A DNA stretch of 64,000 nucleotides from Aquamicrobium zhengzhouense (GCF_016124105.1 NZ_JADGMQ010000005.1:124001-188000); one strand, 5' to 3'; shown: positions 17,517 through 29,264, counted from the first letter of the stretch. The notes: a model not told the origin generated them from the sequence alone. Made by a program: numbers and translations.

Positions 17517-19667
17517 TCAGGCGTCAGCTTCTTCAGCGTCTTCGGACTTCTTCTCCTTGGCGAGTTCCTTGCCGGTGGTCTGGTCGACGACCTTCATCGA
17601 CAGGCGAACCTTGCCGCGCTCGTCGAAGCCCATGAGCTTGACGAAAACCTTGTCGCCTTCCTTGACCACATCGGTCGTCTTCTGCACGCGGTCTGCTGCG
17701 AGCTGCGAGATGTGAACGAGGCCGTCCTTCGGGCCGAAGAAGTTGACGAATGCGCCGAAGTCAGCGGTCTTGACGACGGTGCCTTCGTAGATTTCGCCGA
17801 CTTCCGGCTCAGCAACGATCGTGTGGATCCACTTCTTCGCCGCCTCGATTTCCTTGGCGTTCGACGAAGCGATCTTCACGGTGCCATCGTCTTCGATGTT
17901 GATCTTGGCGCCGGTCTTTTCAACGATCTCGCGGATGACCTTGCCGCCCGAACCGATCACGTCGCGGATCTTGTCGGTCGGGATGTTCATCACTTCGATG
18001 CGCGGAGCGAACTCACCGAGTTCCGAACGGCCTTCGGTGATCGCCTTGGACATCTCGCCAAGAATGTGCTCGCGACCGCCCTTGGCCTGCTCCAGAGCGA
18101 TCTTCATGATCTCTTCGGTGATACCCGAGATCTTGATGTCCATCTGCAGCGAGGTGATGCCTGCGTCGGTACCGGCGACCTTGAAGTCCATGTCGCCGAG
18201 GTGATCCTCGTCACCAAGGATGTCGGAGAGAACTGCAAAGCGCTCGCCTTCCTTGATCAGACCCATGGCGATACCCGCGACAGGCTTTGCCAGCGGAACG
18301 CCCGCATCCATCAGCGCCAGCGAAGTGCCGCAAACGGTAGCCATCGAGGACGAGCCATTCGACTCGGTGATCTCAGAGACAACGCGGAGCGTGTACGGGA
18401 ACTGCTCAGCCGACGGCAGCATCGGGTGCAGCGCGCGCCATGCGAGCTTGCCGTGACCGATCTCACGACGGCCGGGCGAACCCATGCGGCCGGTCTCACC
18501 AACGGAATATGGCGGGAAGTTGTAGTGCAGGAGGAACGTCTCCTTGCGAGTACCGGTCAGCTCGTCGATGTACTGCTCGTCTTCACCGGTGCCGAGAGTG
18601 GCAACGACGATTGCCTGCGTCTCGCCGCGGGTGAAGAGCGCCGAACCGTGCGTGCGCGGCAGGATGCCGACTTCGGAGACGATCGGACGAACGGTCGAGA
18701 GGTCACGGCCGTCGATACGCGAACCGGTATCGAGGATGTTCCAGCGAACGATCTTCGCCTGCAGTTCCTTGAAGACGGTGGAAACCTGCTCCGCCGACCA
18801 CTTTGCTTCCTCGCCTTCAGCCGGCGTGAAGTGTGCCTTCACCTTGGCCTTGACCGCGTCGACAGCAGCATAACGGTCCTGCTTGACGGTGTTCTTGTAA
18901 GCTTCGCGCAGCTCGCCTTCGACCAGCGAAAGCATCTCAGCCTCAAGTTCCGAATAATCGGGTGCCGAGAAATCGCGCGGATCCTTCGCAGCAACTTCGG
19001 CCAGCTTGATGATGGCGTCGATGACCGGCTGGAATGCCTTGTGGCCGAACATGACGGCACCGAGCATGATTTCCTCCGAAAGCTCCTGAGCTTCGGATTC
19101 CACCATCAAAACTGCATCGCTCGTACCGGCGACGATCAGATCGAGCTTCGACTCGGCCATCTCATCGAGGTGCGGGTTCAGCTTGAATTCGCCGTTGATG
19201 TAGCCAACACGAGCGCCGCCGATCGGGCCCATGAAAGGAACGCCGGAAAGCGTCAGTGCAGCGCTGGTTGCGACCATGGACAGGACGTCCGGATCGTTCT
19301 CAAGGTCGTGCTGAACGACGGTGACCACGATCTGGGTGTCGTTCTTGTAGCCCTCTGCGAAGAGCGGGCGGATCGGGCGGTCGATCAGGCGGGAGACCAG
19401 CGTCTCCTTCTCGGACGGACGGCCTTCACGCTTGAAGTAGCCGCCGGGGATCTTGCCGGCAGCAAACGTCTTTTCCTGGTAGTTGACGGTAAGCGGGAAG
19501 AAGTCGAGGCCCGGCTTAGGCTCCTTGGCGGAAACCACCGTCGCCAGAACTACGGTCTCACCGTAGGTTGCGAGCACTGCGCCGTCGGCCTGACGGGCGA
19601 TCTTGCCGGTTTCGAGGATGAGCGGACGACCGCCCCACTCGATTTCCACTTTGTGCTGATTGAACAT
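17517..19667 (-). CDS. pnp: Polynucleotide phosphorylase
   Basis: PNPase degrades RNA 3' to 5' using phosphate and forms the degradosome core with RNase E. The 716-residue protein has two RNase PH domains (residues 10-220 and 320-540) joined by an alpha-helical linker. A KH domain ([22 protein letters not shown] near 565) and an S1 domain (about 620-690) follow. It ends in a charged Lys/Glu-rich tail. It follows rpsO with a gap of 263 bases containing a large hairpin, the classic rpsO-pnp arrangement. A terminator follows it. Confidence 0.97.
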   Translation of the reverse strand: MFNQHKVEIEWGGRPLILETGKIARQADGAVLATYGETVVLATVVSAKEPKPGLDFFPLTVNYQEKTFAAGKIPGGYFKREGRPSEKETLVSRLIDRPIRPLFAEGYKNDTQIVVTVVQHDLENDPDVLSMVATSAALTLSGVPFMGPIGGARVGYINGEFKLNPHLDEMAESKLDLIVAGTSDAVLMVESEAQELSEEIMLGAVMFGHKAFQPVIDAIIKLAEVAAKDPRDFSAPDYSELEAEMLSLVEGELREAYKNTVKQDRYAAVDAVKAKVKAHFTPAEGEEAKWSAEQVSTVFKELQAKIVRWNILDTGSRIDGRDLSTVRPIVSEVGILPRTHGSALFTRGETQAIVVATLGTGEDEQYIDELTGTRKETFLLHYNFPPYSVGETGRMGSPGRREIGHGKLAWRALHPMLPSAEQFPYTLRVVSEITESNGSSSMATVCGTSLALMDAGVPLAKPVAGIAMGLIKEGERFAVLSDILGDEDHLGDMDFKVAGTDAGITSLQMDIKISGITEEIMKIALEQAKGGREHILGEMSKAITEGRSELGEFAPRIEVMNIPTDKIRDVIGSGGKVIREIVEKTGAKINIEDDGTVKIASSNAKEIEAAKKWIHTIVAEPEVGEIYEGTVVKTADFGAFVNFFGPKDGLVHISQLAADRVQKTTDVVKEGDKVFVKLMGFDERGKVRLSMKVVDQTTGKELAKEKKSEDAEEADA

Positions 19668-19892
19668 GTCTTGTCCTTAACTGCTGGTGCGGATCGCAAT
19701 CTTGCGAAGCTTCGCACCTGGCTTCGTTCGGGGACGAGCCACGGGCAAGACAACGAGACGCTTTTCTTATTCGGGCAACGGTCAACCGTCAAAAGCGCCC
19801 TGCAATCCTGCCCCATGACCCTGTCCCGGGGCGTCCGCGCAACTGCATGAACTATGCGCGAAACTAGTTGGCCATCTATGGCCGAGTCGATC

Positions 19893-19922
19893 GGCCGGCA
19901 ACACGCCAAGGCGCCGCCGGCC
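19893..19922 (-). promoter_or_regulatory. rpsO-pnp intergenic hairpin
   Basis: GGCCGGC and GCCGGCC pair over seven bases, with an inner GGCGCC/GGCG pairing. The hairpin begins nine bases after the rpsO stop. No T run follows on the minus strand, so it is not a standard terminator. By analogy with E. coli it could end or protect rpsO mRNA and serve as an RNase III entry point in pnp autoregulation. That is inference. Confidence 0.55.
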
Positions 19923-19930
19923 AAACTTTA

Positions 19931-20200
19931 TTAACGGCGCAGACCGAGCTTGCCGATCAGAGCCTGGTAACGAGCTTCTTCCTTACGCTTGAGATAATCA
20001 AGCAGGCTACGACGCTGCGAAACCAGAGCCAGAAGACCACGACGGGAATGGTTGTCCTTCTTGTGGTCCTTGAAGTGTTCGGTCAGGTTCTTGATGCGCT
20101 CGGTAAGGATCGCAACCTGGACTTCCGGAGAACCGGTGTCGCCCTTGACGGTCGCGAATTCGGTCATCAATTCCTGCTTGCGCTCAGCGGTAATCGACAT
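19931..20200 (-). CDS. rpsO: 30S ribosomal protein S15
   Basis: S15 binds the central domain of 16S rRNA and forms an intersubunit bridge. The 89 residues match the family in length and sequence ([20 protein letters not shown] at the start, [20 protein letters not shown] in the RNA-binding part). An AAAGGA box lies nearby upstream. The upstream spacer of 161 bases, after the histidine kinase gene, probably has its own promoter with a TATAT element near 20304. I do not see a clear -35. Confidence 0.97.
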   Translation of the reverse strand: MSITAERKQELMTEFATVKGDTGSPEVQVAILTERIKNLTEHFKDHKKDNHSRRGLLALVSQRRSLLDYLKRKEEARYQALIGKLGLRR

Positions 20201-20361
20201 CGCGTTTTTCCTTTCTTGTTTTCAGGAAACGGGACGCCCTCGGCCGGGATGTCGTCCAGCAGGGGCCAGTGAACATGCGCCAAGATGGCGGATGCTCGGC
20301 GGCATATAGGGCAAATTGATCCCTGACGCCAGTGAATTCGCCGAACAGCCACCGCCTCCGA

Positions 20362-22062
20362 TCATATGTGCCCGGCGCGCTCCGGCTCCAGATTGGCGGT
20401 AGGCATGATGACCCGGTAGTCCAGACCATCGCTCCGTAACTCTCTTTCAATGGTTGCTCCAAGCGTGCCGCCAAGCATGCGCTCAATGACTTCGGTTCCA
20501 AAGCCGCGCTTGTCGCCATCAGGGCTGGTGACCTGAACGTGTTCGCGCCACCTGAACTCAACGGCATCGGCCGCGCGTTTCCAGGAGATCTGCAGCGTCC
20601 CCTCATTGGAGGCAAACGCTCCGTATTTTGCGGCGTTGGTGGCGAGTTCGTGAAGGGCGAGCCCAAGCGTCTGCGCCGCCTGGTTCGATAGACGCAGCGC
20701 CCGGCCCTCAATGGTCACGCGTTCACCGCTTGGCCTGAACGGCTCAAGCTGCACCTCCACGAGCTCGCGCAACTCCACCCCGGCAACGCCGCCTGCAATC
20801 AGCAAGTCAGTGGAACGCGCAAGCGCGTGGATCCGCTTCTGGAATGCGTCCTGAAACCCTTCGAAACTCGCGGCGTGCCGGCCCGTCTGCTTGGCGATCG
20901 ACGATACGACCGTCAACTGGTTCTTCGAGCGATGCGCAACTTCCCGCATCAGAAAGCGGATTTCGTTTTCTGCCTGCTGCCGTGCGTTCGATGCCTGCTC
21001 CAGAGCCTCGGAGACGGTCGCAATCTCGGAGACAATGTAATTGACCGCCTTCACCTCTTCGCCTGCGCCAAGCCTTCGAGCATCGCGTGCAAGCGCACGG
21101 ATCGGGCCGGTGATCTGCCGCCCGATCACCCATGCAAGCACCGCCCCGATAGCGATGATAGCCAATCCGCCCATCGCGAATGCTCTGAAGGTTCGGGCGC
21201 TCGGCGCGCGCACTGTTTTGGTCGGCGCCCAGACGATCGTCTCCCATTCGCTCGTTTCCGAGCGGGACTGGACGATATCGTACGTTTGGCCGTCAAATTC
21301 GATCTGGTGATGACGAGTGCCCTGAGCTTCGGCGATCTCGTCTCGCAGGAAGAAAGGCTTTCCGATGTCGGAGGACATGAAGGAGGACGCCGCAACAACA
21401 CCATTGCCGTCAATGATAACGGCATTCCAACCACCGCGCAGGTTTTGGCTGGAAATCGACTTTTCCAACCCTTCCACCGGCTGCGAGAGCATCAGGAAGC
21501 GTACGGGGCCGCCAAGCTCGGCAAGCGGGTAGATAACCCTGAAGCTCCACTGATGGGACGTCTCGTTGTGAAAGAGGCGGGTTACGACCGGTTGGTCCGC
21601 GCCTAACTCGCGGTTGCCAAGATCTGCCTCAACGAATTCACCAAGAGGGGTGGTAAACTCATAGCGCGTATCAAAAAGCTGCTGAAGATTTTCATCAAGC
21701 CCGATGAGATAGGTACCGCTGCCTTCGAGTGCGAAACGTGCACGCTGGTGAAATTGGCGAAGATTTCCTGCGGGCAGAGACTGCGCGGTGCTGAACACCC
21801 GCAGGTTCGTTTCCATCCCCTCGACATGACGCTCAAATGCCTGCGTGATGGAAGCGGCGGTCGCTTCTGCGAGCGCCGTCACCATAGACTGCTGAGCCCT
21901 GTCGTTCCGCTGCAACAGGATGATCGCGGAGAACAGCGCCGGCAAGATAATTGCGGCCATTAATAAGGCCAGGATGGCGCTGACTGAGATTTCACCAGCC
22001 GGGGCGTTCGATGCACCAACTGGTGCCACGCTGCCGGGACTTTCGCTGGCCTGAAGTTCCAA
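20362..22062 (-). CDS. HWE-family sensor histidine kinase with periplasmic cache-like domain
   Basis: The 566-residue membrane kinase has one helix at about 28-50 and a periplasmic sensor of about 240 residues resembling a double Cache/CHASE fold. A second helix (about 294-315) and a HAMP-like linker follow. The kinase core has the phospho-accepting His in VAHRSKNQL (residue 377), HELATNAAKYGA, and W-R-E near 505. The last two define the HWE subfamily common in rhizobia. No response regulator lies nearby. It sits between truB and rpsO, on the same strand, inside what is normally a pure RNA/translation operon. The start is uncertain: TTG 22062 is used, and a GTG 33 bases later is possible. Confidence 0.86.
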   Translation of the reverse strand: MELQASESPGSVAPVGASNAPAGEISVSAILALLMAAIILPALFSAIILLQRNDRAQQSMVTALAEATAASITQAFERHVEGMETNLRVFSTAQSLPAGNLRQFHQRARFALEGSGTYLIGLDENLQQLFDTRYEFTTPLGEFVEADLGNRELGADQPVVTRLFHNETSHQWSFRVIYPLAELGGPVRFLMLSQPVEGLEKSISSQNLRGGWNAVIIDGNGVVAASSFMSSDIGKPFFLRDEIAEAQGTRHHQIEFDGQTYDIVQSRSETSEWETIVWAPTKTVRAPSARTFRAFAMGGLAIIAIGAVLAWVIGRQITGPIRALARDARRLGAGEEVKAVNYIVSEIATVSEALEQASNARQQAENEIRFLMREVAHRSKNQLTVVSSIAKQTGRHAASFEGFQDAFQKRIHALARSTDLLIAGGVAGVELRELVEVQLEPFRPSGERVTIEGRALRLSNQAAQTLGLALHELATNAAKYGAFASNEGTLQISWKRAADAVEFRWREHVQVTSPDGDKRGFGTEVIERMLGGTLGATIERELRSDGLDYRVIMPTANLEPERAGHI

Positions 22063-22160
22063 CTGCTACAAGCTCCGTACGGTTGCCCCCGCTACGGTAT
22101 AGCGTAGCGATAGCCGTTCGCAGGAGCTTTTACCAGTGGCCAGCGAAAGCCTGTTCCCGA

Positions 22161-23150
22161 TTAGGCCGCAAAGACCCGCTTGGGGCGGAACATCCCCGCT
22201 TCGATCGAGCCGATCGCAAGAAGCTTGCCATGGCTGAATGCGCAGGCCTCATCGGCCTCAACAGGTGCGTCACGACCACGAACGATCGCCGGGTTACCCG
22301 AGCGGATGCGCGCGGCCGTATCGTCGCTGACGATGATCTGCGGCAGCGATTCAAGGCCCGCACCTGTATCGAGCAGGAGCTTGTCGAGAAACTTCCACTG
22401 ATCTGGACCAGGCTTCGGAGAGCGCGGACGCTCATCGCCTTCGCGAGGTTCCGGTTCAGGCATCGGAACCTGAGCAAGTGCCTCCTCGATCTCCTCCATC
22501 GTCACCATGTCTTCTTCGGTGAATGGATAGACTTCGGTGCGGCGAAGGCTGGATATGTAGCCATAACATCCAAGATCGCGGCCCATATCGCGAGCGAGCG
22601 AGCGAACATACGTTCCCTTGCCGCATTCGATCTCGAAGACTGCCGAATCCTCATCGACGATTTCGATCAGATCGAACCGGGCGATTTCGACTTCGCGTGC
22701 AGGAATGTCGACCGTTTCGCCATCACGCGCCATGTCATAGGCACGCTCGCCAGCGATCTTGATCGCCGAGAACTGCGGCGGAACCTGCATGATGATGCCG
22801 GTATATTTCGGCAGCAGAGCAAGGATCGATTCCTTGTCCGGACGCTGATCGGAGCTCTTGGCTACCTCACCTTCCAGATCGTCGGTCGTGCGCTCTTCGC
22901 CCCAGCTAATTGTGAAACGATAGACCTTCGCGCCGTCCTGAACGTAGGGAACCGTCTTGGTTGCCTCGCCAAGGGCGAGCGGCAGCATCCCGGAAGCGAG
23001 CGGATCGAGCGTGCCGGCATGCCCTGCCTTCTCCGCTCCGAACAGCCACTTGATCTTGGATACCGCCTCGGTAGACCCCATGCGATACGGCTTGTCGAGC
23101 ACCAGCCAGCCGGAGACGGGCCTGCCCTTCTTTTTACGTGGACGGGACAT
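22161..23150 (-). CDS. truB: tRNA pseudouridine-55 synthase
   Basis: TruB makes pseudouridine 55 in the T loop of tRNAs. Within 329 residues the catalytic Asp is in [16 protein letters not shown] near residue 48. The N-terminal [20 protein letters not shown] and the [15 protein letters not shown] motif are typical. A Pro/Glu-rich linker of about 35 residues (near 230-260) precedes the PUA-like C-terminal part, as in other Hyphomicrobiales. Its ATG shares one base with the rbfA stop, showing tight coupling in the operon. Confidence 0.96.
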   Translation of the reverse strand: MSRPRKKKGRPVSGWLVLDKPYRMGSTEAVSKIKWLFGAEKAGHAGTLDPLASGMLPLALGEATKTVPYVQDGAKVYRFTISWGEERTTDDLEGEVAKSSDQRPDKESILALLPKYTGIIMQVPPQFSAIKIAGERAYDMARDGETVDIPAREVEIARFDLIEIVDEDSAVFEIECGKGTYVRSLARDMGRDLGCYGYISSLRRTEVYPFTEEDMVTMEEIEEALAQVPMPEPEPREGDERPRSPKPGPDQWKFLDKLLLDTGAGLESLPQIIVSDDTAARIRSGNPAIVRGRDAPVEADEACAFSHGKLLAIGSIEAGMFRPKRVFAA

Positions 23151-23557
23151 TAATCCTCTTCTTTTTCGTCGCCAGACAAATCCCGGACGACCTCGGGAGA
23201 ACGCAATAGATTGTCGATCCGCGACATGTTCTCGAAGCTCGTATCGAGGCGGAAGCGGAACTCCGGCATGTATTTCAACTGTCGAAGCGCGCTGGAGACC
23301 CGGCCGCGGATGAATTTTGCATTGCGTGCCAGCGCCTTGATGACAGCCTCGTCATCGGAGGCCCCAAGCGGAGATACGAAGGCCGTGGCGATCTTCAGGT
23401 CCGGGGACATCCGCACCTCGTTGATCGAGATCACAGTATTCTCAATCACGTCGTCGCGAACTTCGCCTCTCTGCAGCACCGCCGAAAGGGCGTGGCGAAC
23501 CTGTTCACCGACGCGAAGTTGGCGCTGCGAGGGGCCTGAACTTGCAAACCGTGCCAT
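23150..23557 (-). CDS. rbfA: Ribosome-binding factor A
   Basis: RbfA is a KH-type factor that helps mature the 5' end of 16S rRNA and is needed at low temperature. The 135-residue protein has the family start ([19 protein letters not shown]) and the A-x-G kink region near [12 protein letters not shown]. The motif [20 protein letters not shown] is also present. The acidic tail DEKEED is common. It is 110 bases downstream of infB and touches truB. Confidence 0.96.
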   Translation of the reverse strand: MARFASSGPSQRQLRVGEQVRHALSAVLQRGEVRDDVIENTVISINEVRMSPDLKIATAFVSPLGASDDEAVIKALARNAKFIRGRVSSALRQLKYMPEFRFRLDTSFENMSRIDNLLRSPEVVRDLSGDEKEED

Positions 23558-23667
23558 GACGGATTTCCTTATTGCGCGGCGGACGGACTAGGACCGGCCC
23601 CGCGATCAACGAACACAAAGGGCGGCGGAATATCCGCCACCCTGGGATCGTACTACCTGCGCCGCGA

Positions 23668-26238
23668 CTAGAGTGAGCGCTTGATCATCTCGACGCGGAA
23701 GGCCTCGATGACATCGCCTTCGCGCATGTCTTCGTAGTTCTGGAACGCCATACCGCATTCCTGACCGACCGGCACTTCCGAGACTTCGTCCTTGAAACGC
23801 TTCAGGGTCTTCAGCGTGCCTTCGTGGACCACAACGTTGTCGCGGATCAGGCGGACGCCTGCGCCACGCTCCATCTTGCCTTCGGTGACACGGCAGCCGG
23901 CAACCTTGCCGACCTTCGTGATGTTGAAGACCTCGAGAATCTCGGCATTGCCGATGAAGGTCTCGCGACGCTCTGGCGACAGAAGGCCGGACATGGCCTG
24001 CTTAATGTCGTCCACGAGATCGTAGATGATGTTGTAGTAACGGATCTCGATGCCGTCCTGATCAGCTGCAGCGCGTGCCTGCTTGTTGGCACGGACGTTG
24101 AAGCCGAGGATGACTGCACCCGAGGTCTCTGCCAGCGAAATATCGCTCTCGGTGATCGCACCAGCGCCCGAATGGACGATGCGTGCACGCACTTCGTCGG
24201 TGCCGAGCTTGTCGAGCGCGACGTTGATCGCTTCGACCGAACCCTGCACGTCACCCTTGATGATGAGCGGGAACTGCTTGAGACCCGAGGTCTGCAGCTG
24301 CGACATCATCTGCTCGAGCGAACCGCGCTGACCAGCCTGGCGTGCAACGGCCTTTTCACGGGCAAGACGCTGACGGTAGTCCGAAATCTCGCGCGCCTTC
24401 GCCTCGTTCTCGACTACGGCGAAGCGGTCACCAGCCTGCGGCGTTCCCTGAAGGCCGAGGATCTCGACCGGCATGGACGGACCTGCGCTCTTGATCTGCT
24501 CGCCACCGTCATTGACCAGGGCGCGCACACGTCCCCACTCATTACCGACGGCAATGATGTCGCCAACGTTGAGCGTACCGGTGTTAACGAGAACCGTTGC
24601 AACCGAACCGCGACCCTTGTCGAGCTTGGCTTCGATGACGACACCTTCGGCGGTGCGGTCCGGGTTTGCCTTGAGGTCGAGAATTTCGGCCTGCAGCAAA
24701 ACGGCTTCGAGCAGCTTGTCGATATTGAGCTTCTTCGTCGCCGAAATCTCGACGTCGAGAACCTCACCACCCATCGATTCCACAAACACGTCGTGCTGCA
24801 GAAGCTGGTTCCGAACCTTCTGCGCGTCTGCTTCGTGCTTGTCGATCTTGTTGATGGCCACGATGATCGGCACACCGGCCGCCTTCGCATGGCTGATCGA
24901 CTCGATCGTCTGCGGCATGACGCTGTCATCTGCAGCAACCACCAGGATCGCAATATCGGTCACCTGCGCACCGCGGGCACGCATCTGGGTGAACGCGGCG
25001 TGGCCCGGCGTATCGATGAAGGTGATCTTCTGGCCATTGTGCTCGACCTGATAGGCGCCAATGTGCTGGGTGATACCACCGGCTTCACCGGAGGCCACAC
25101 GCGCATCGCGGATCGCATCGAGCGTCGAGGTCTTGCCGTGGTCAACGTGACCCATGATCGTGACAACCGGCGGACGCGACTGCAGATCTTCGGAGCGATC
25201 CTCGATGTTGAACATGCCTTCTTCAACGTCGGATTCGGCAACACGCTTGACGGTGTGGCCAAACTCAACGGCGATCAGTTCAGCAGTATCCGCATCGATC
25301 ACGTCGCCTGGCTTCATCATCTGGCCCTGCTTCATGAAGAACTTGACCAGATCTACGGCACGCTCGGCCATACGCTGGGCGAGTTCCTGGATCGTGATCG
25401 TCTCTGGCAGAACGACCTCACGCGAAATCTTCTCGCGCGGTTCGTTATGCATCGAGCGCTTGAACTTTTCCTGGCGGCGACGCATCGAGGACAGCGAGCG
25501 GCCACGGGCTTCGTCACCCGAAAGCGCCTTTGTCAGCGTCAGCTTGCCACGACGGCGATCTGGCTCAGCCTTTTTAACGGGCTTGGGAGCAACCACTTCC
25601 GGCTTGACCGGGCCCCGCTTGACGGCTGTGGCACCGCGCGGGCGCACATCTTCATCATCATCGGCAACCACCGGCTTTACAGGAGCAACGACCTTTGGCT
25701 TCTCCTCGGCAGGCGCGCGACGCTTGGCCTCTTCTTCGGCGCGGCGGCGGGCTTCGGCCTCGGCAGCCAGGCGTGCATCTTCCTCAGCCTGACGGCGGGC
25801 AGATTCTTCCTGTTCCTTGCGGCGACGCTCTTCTTCCTCGGCGCGACGTGCGGCTTCCTCGGCTGCGCGCTTGCGCTCCTCAACCTCACGCAGACGCGAA
25901 TCCTGGAGGGCGCGGCGACGTGCCTCCATCTCTTCGCTGGACAGCGTGTTCAGCACCATCCCAGCACGCGGCTGTGTAGGCGCGGGGCGCGGAGCCTGTG
26001 TCGGAGCCGGCCTCGGAGGCTGCGGCGCGCGCGGCTTCAAGGTTACTGTCGGCGCAGGAGCTTCAGGCTTCTCGCCAGGCAAAGAGAACTTACGCTTCTT
26101 TGTCTCAACGACGACAGCCTTTGAACGCCCGTGCGAGAAGTTCTGGCGCACAGTGCCCTGCTCAGAGCCGGGGCGCTTCATCGTCAGAGTCTTCTTGGAG
26201 TTGACGCCCAGCGTCTTGTCGTCTTTCGTATCGCTCAT
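23668..26238 (-). CDS. infB: Translation initiation factor IF-2
   Basis: IF-2 brings initiator tRNA to the 30S subunit. The 856-residue protein has an N-terminal IF2_N segment and a long Glu/Arg/Ala-rich coiled region (about 105-185) built from repeats of E-E-R-R-R. Another IF2_N domain lies near 280-330. The GTPase domain starts with [10 protein letters not shown] around residue 363 and includes DTPGHAAF and NKIDK. Domains II to IV follow. Its start overlaps the ylxR-like gene by four bases (ATGA). The reverse strand is also open for 2.3 kb, which comes from codon bias and is not a gene. Confidence 0.97.
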   Translation of the reverse strand: MSDTKDDKTLGVNSKKTLTMKRPGSEQGTVRQNFSHGRSKAVVVETKKRKFSLPGEKPEAPAPTVTLKPRAPQPPRPAPTQAPRPAPTQPRAGMVLNTLSSEEMEARRRALQDSRLREVEERKRAAEEAARRAEEEERRRKEQEESARRQAEEDARLAAEAEARRRAEEEAKRRAPAEEKPKVVAPVKPVVADDDEDVRPRGATAVKRGPVKPEVVAPKPVKKAEPDRRRGKLTLTKALSGDEARGRSLSSMRRRQEKFKRSMHNEPREKISREVVLPETITIQELAQRMAERAVDLVKFFMKQGQMMKPGDVIDADTAELIAVEFGHTVKRVAESDVEEGMFNIEDRSEDLQSRPPVVTIMGHVDHGKTSTLDAIRDARVASGEAGGITQHIGAYQVEHNGQKITFIDTPGHAAFTQMRARGAQVTDIAILVVAADDSVMPQTIESISHAKAAGVPIIVAINKIDKHEADAQKVRNQLLQHDVFVESMGGEVLDVEISATKKLNIDKLLEAVLLQAEILDLKANPDRTAEGVVIEAKLDKGRGSVATVLVNTGTLNVGDIIAVGNEWGRVRALVNDGGEQIKSAGPSMPVEILGLQGTPQAGDRFAVVENEAKAREISDYRQRLAREKAVARQAGQRGSLEQMMSQLQTSGLKQFPLIIKGDVQGSVEAINVALDKLGTDEVRARIVHSGAGAITESDISLAETSGAVILGFNVRANKQARAAADQDGIEIRYYNIIYDLVDDIKQAMSGLLSPERRETFIGNAEILEVFNITKVGKVAGCRVTEGKMERGAGVRLIRDNVVVHEGTLKTLKRFKDEVSEVPVGQECGMAFQNYEDMREGDVIEAFRVEMIKRSL

Positions 26239-26894
26239 TCCGTATCCTCTGCGGCGTCATCATGATCGCCGGTCGCCGCCAACATCGTCCGGTCTTCGGG
26301 GGAACCGCCCCTATATCGGTCAAGCGCCACCATGCGCTTCAGCACAGCCTTGCCCGTGTCTCCGGCGAGCACGGCTGCATGTATCACATTTGTGCCCCCT
26401 ATTGCCAAACCCAATTCGGCCTCCGAAAAGAGTTTATAGGCGGGGATCGACGGGCCATCCTGATATACGACCCAACGACGGGCCTGATCGATCTTGCGGA
26501 CGCCATCCGGTGCAGCTTCATTCGCATGCAGGACCAGCATCGCTTTGCCCGAACGTACAGAGGCCTCGACCTTCGCGGCCCCCATCACGACCTGGCCTGC
26601 CTTGCGGGCAAGTCCAAGCGAGCCAAGGACAGACTGCGCTAACAGCCTGTCCACCATTTCCCCGAGATCGTCGGGAGAAGTCACTTTAGCCTTAAAAGCG
26701 CGCGTGAAGAGATTCTTCTTCGCCGCCTGCTCTACAAAGCTGCGTTCAGCTGTAACCCAGCATCCTCGTCCGGGGAGCTTGCGCCTGATATCCGGGACGA
26801 CAGACATGTCCGGTCCCACGACGAAGCGCAGCAAACCTTCCGGCTCGCCGACCTGCCGCGTTACTATACATGTTCGTTCGCTCATAACTTTCAA
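26235..26894 (-). CDS. YlxR/L7Ae-type RNA-binding protein
   Basis: This 219-residue protein joins a YlxR domain (residues 5-85, with RTCIVTRQ and [11 protein letters not shown]) to an L7Ae-like domain (about 90-185, with [18 protein letters not shown]). Fused forms are normal in alphaproteobacteria between nusA and infB. YlxR proteins bind RNA and affect translation-related genes. The start is unclear: TTG 26894 has GGAG six bases upstream, whereas ATG 26885 has no good box. The longer form is listed. It overlaps infB by four bases. Confidence 0.9.
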   Translation of the reverse strand: MKVMSERTCIVTRQVGEPEGLLRFVVGPDMSVVPDIRRKLPGRGCWVTAERSFVEQAAKKNLFTRAFKAKVTSPDDLGEMVDRLLAQSVLGSLGLARKAGQVVMGAAKVEASVRSGKAMLVLHANEAAPDGVRKIDQARRWVVYQDGPSIPAYKLFSEAELGLAIGGTNVIHAAVLAGDTGKAVLKRMVALDRYRGGSPEDRTMLAATGDHDDAAEDTE

Positions 26895-26918
26895 GCGCTA
26901 CTCCATCCGGACGCATAA

Positions 26919-28526
26919 TCATGCTCCGGCTTCTTCCTCTGCCGATGCCTCTTCCTCGTCGCCTTCGGCAACGAGATCGTCTTCATTCAGCCAGCCCATC
27001 TTCAGGCGCGCTGCCACGACCATCTGCTCAGCGTCGGCACGGCTGACGCCGAAGTCGCTCAGAACGCCGGGGTAAGAACGGCTCTCGCCATCCTTGCGCT
27101 CCTTCCAGCCGACCAGATCGTCGACGGCGTAACCGGCGAAATCCTCGATCGTCTTCACACCGTCCTGTCCGACTGCAACCATCATTGCGGTTGTGATGTT
27201 CGGAAGGTCGCGCAGCTCGTCCTCAACGCCCAGATCACGACGCTTGGCGTCATGCTCGGCTTCGATACGGTCGAGATATTCACGTGCGCGGGTCTGGATT
27301 TCTTCGGCGGTCGATTCATCGAAGCCGTCGATCGACGAGATTTCGTCCGCCTCGACATAAGCAACTTCCTCGATCGAGGTGAAGCCTTCCGACGCCAGCA
27401 CCTGGCCAACCATCTCATCTACGTCGAGTGCGTTCATGAACAGGTTCGAACGCTCGACGAATTCCTTCTGGCGACGCTCGCTCTCTTCCTGTTCGGTCAG
27501 GATGTCGATATCCCAGCCGGTCAACTGCGAAGCGAGACGAACGTTCTGGCCGCGACGGCCGATGGCCAGCGACAGCTGATCATCGGGAACCACGACTTCG
27601 ATGCGCTCGGCATCCTCGTCGAGAACCACCTTGGCGACTTCCGCCGGCTGCAGACCGTTGACGATGAATGCCGCGGCATCCTGTGACCACGGAATAATGT
27701 CGATCTTCTCGCCCTGAAGCTCTGCGACAACCGCCTGAACACGGCTACCACGCATACCGACGCACGCACCGACCGGATCAATCGAGGAATCGCGCGAGGT
27801 GACCGCGATCTTCGCACGGCTGCCCGGATCACGCGCAACCGACTTGATCTCGATGATGCCGTCGTAGATTTCCGGCACTTCCATGGTGAAGAGCTTCGCC
27901 ATGAACTGCGGATGGGTACGCGACAGGAAGATCTGCGGACCACGCTGCTCGCGGCGAACATCATAGACATAGGCACGGACACGGTCGCCGTACTTGTAGC
28001 TCTCGCGCGGGATCAGCTCGTCACGACGAATGATACCTTCGCCACGACCGAGATCGACGACAACGTTACCATATTCCACGCGCTTGACCGTACCATTGAC
28101 GATCTCACCGACGCGATCCTTATACTCGTCATACTGGCGATCGCGCTCGGCTTCGCGAACCTTCTGAACGATGACCTGCTTGGCAGACTGCGCAGCGATG
28201 CGGCCAAAATCCATCGGCGGCAGAGGCTCCGCAATAAAGTCACCAACCTGCGCATCAGGATTGCGCGTGCGCGCATCGACCAGCGAAATCTCGCGGGCAT
28301 ATTCCTCGACGGTCTCAACGACCTCGAGCAAGCGCTGCAGCTTCATCTCACCGGTGTTGTGATTGATGTCTGCCCGAATATTGGTCTCCTGACCGTAGCG
28401 CGAACGAGCAGCTTTTTGGATTGCATCAGCCATCGCTTCGATGACGATCTTCTTGTCGATCGACTTCTCACGCGCGACAGCATCCGCAATCTGCAGAAGC
28501 TCCAGCCTGTTTGCACTGACTACCAT
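26919..28526 (-). CDS. nusA: Transcription termination/antitermination protein NusA
   Basis: NusA binds RNA polymerase and controls pausing, intrinsic termination and antitermination. The ATG at 28526 follows GAGGAGAC and gives [17 protein letters not shown], the usual start. A TTG 18 bases upstream would include the ribosome site itself. The 535-residue protein has the N-terminal polymerase-binding domain (1-125), S1 (about 135-200), two KH domains (about 225-345) and two acidic helix-hairpin repeats. It ends in a Glu-rich tail. It is the second gene of an operon whose leader carries an intrinsic terminator, so self-control through termination is plausible. Confidence 0.97.
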   Translation of the reverse strand: MVVSANRLELLQIADAVAREKSIDKKIVIEAMADAIQKAARSRYGQETNIRADINHNTGEMKLQRLLEVVETVEEYAREISLVDARTRNPDAQVGDFIAEPLPPMDFGRIAAQSAKQVIVQKVREAERDRQYDEYKDRVGEIVNGTVKRVEYGNVVVDLGRGEGIIRRDELIPRESYKYGDRVRAYVYDVRREQRGPQIFLSRTHPQFMAKLFTMEVPEIYDGIIEIKSVARDPGSRAKIAVTSRDSSIDPVGACVGMRGSRVQAVVAELQGEKIDIIPWSQDAAAFIVNGLQPAEVAKVVLDEDAERIEVVVPDDQLSLAIGRRGQNVRLASQLTGWDIDILTEQEESERRQKEFVERSNLFMNALDVDEMVGQVLASEGFTSIEEVAYVEADEISSIDGFDESTAEEIQTRAREYLDRIEAEHDAKRRDLGVEDELRDLPNITTAMMVAVGQDGVKTIEDFAGYAVDDLVGWKERKDGESRSYPGVLSDFGVSRADAEQMVVAARLKMGWLNEDDLVAEGDEEEASAEEEAGA

Positions 28527-28573
28527 GTCGGTCTCCTCGGACAACTCCGTCGCCTTAGCGGCGGGTGCTCGTC

Positions 28574-29182
28574 TCAGTTTGCGTTTTCGTCATCGTCCTG
28601 CGCATCGCCCAGCTCGGCCTCGCGCTGTTTCTTGGCGAGCTTGTCACGTCGCAACGCCTCATCGATCAGGTCGTCGGTCAGGATCAACTTTGCCTCGGCA
28701 ATAGTATCCCAAGGGATCAACACCTGCGGCTCTTCGCCGTAAGCAACCTGATCGCGGGCGATGGTGACACCCTCCTCGGAGGAGGTAACAATCTTGCCGC
28801 GGAAGCGCTTGCGATCAGCAACCATCACCGCTGTTTCCAGCTTGATGAGATGACCCGAAGCAGCTTCAAAATCCGAGATCCTCACCATCGGGCGATCAAT
28901 ACCCGGAGAGGACACCTCCAAATGATAAGCCTTGTCGATCGGATCTTCCACATCGAGCGCCGGAGAAATTGCACGACTGAGCTCTTCACAGCCATCAACA
29001 TCCATCGTCCCATCCGGGCGCTCGGCCATGATCTGCAGCGTGAGACCATCCTGATTCAGCAGGCGAACCCGCACGAGCCGGTAACCAGCAGCCGAAATAA
29101 CAGGCAGGACAACGGCCGCCACGCGGGCGTCAATACCAGTTTCCTTGATGAGGCGATCGTCGCCGGAATTCTCTTCAGCCAT
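28574..29182 (-). CDS. rimP: Ribosome maturation factor RimP
   Basis: RimP assists 30S assembly. The 202-residue protein has the alpha/beta N-terminal domain with [20 protein letters not shown] and [14 protein letters not shown], both diagnostic. An SH3-like C-terminal domain and a charged tail ([10 protein letters not shown]) follow. A GGAGAGAG box lies just before the ATG. It opens the nusA-infB operon, with a promoter and an intrinsic terminator in its leader. Confidence 0.96.
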   Translation of the reverse strand: MAEENSGDDRLIKETGIDARVAAVVLPVISAAGYRLVRVRLLNQDGLTLQIMAERPDGTMDVDGCEELSRAISPALDVEDPIDKAYHLEVSSPGIDRPMVRISDFEAASGHLIKLETAVMVADRKRFRGKIVTSSEEGVTIARDQVAYGEEPQVLIPWDTIAEAKLILTDDLIDEALRRDKLAKKQREAELGDAQDDDENAN

Positions 29183-29205
29183 GCTCTCTCCAGAGGCCGG
29201 CTAAC

Positions 29206-29237
29206 AAAAAAGAGCGGGACCGGGTGGACCCACTCTT
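29206..29237 (-). terminator. Intrinsic terminator in the rimP leader (putative attenuator)
   Basis: On the minus strand AAGAGTGGG pairs with CCCGCTCTT around a ten-base loop (nine pairs including one G-T), followed directly by six T. It lies between the rimP promoter at 29265-29293 and the rimP start at 29182, so every rimP-nusA-infB transcript must read through it. This is the layout of a transcription attenuator. Because the operon encodes NusA, feedback through termination efficiency is an attractive but untested idea. Confidence 0.8.
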
Positions 29238-29264
29238 CGCCATACCGACCAAGAATTTGAGCGG

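Noticed and set aside
17460-19850. Open frame of about 796 codons on the plus strand opposite pnp
   Set aside because: It mirrors the codon bias of pnp, has no ribosome site or known domain, and pnp is certain on the other strand.
23824-26124. Open frame of about 766 codons on the plus strand opposite infB
   Set aside because: It is a shadow of the GC-rich third codon positions of infB. Its low-complexity parts are the reverse of the E-E-R-R-R repeats.
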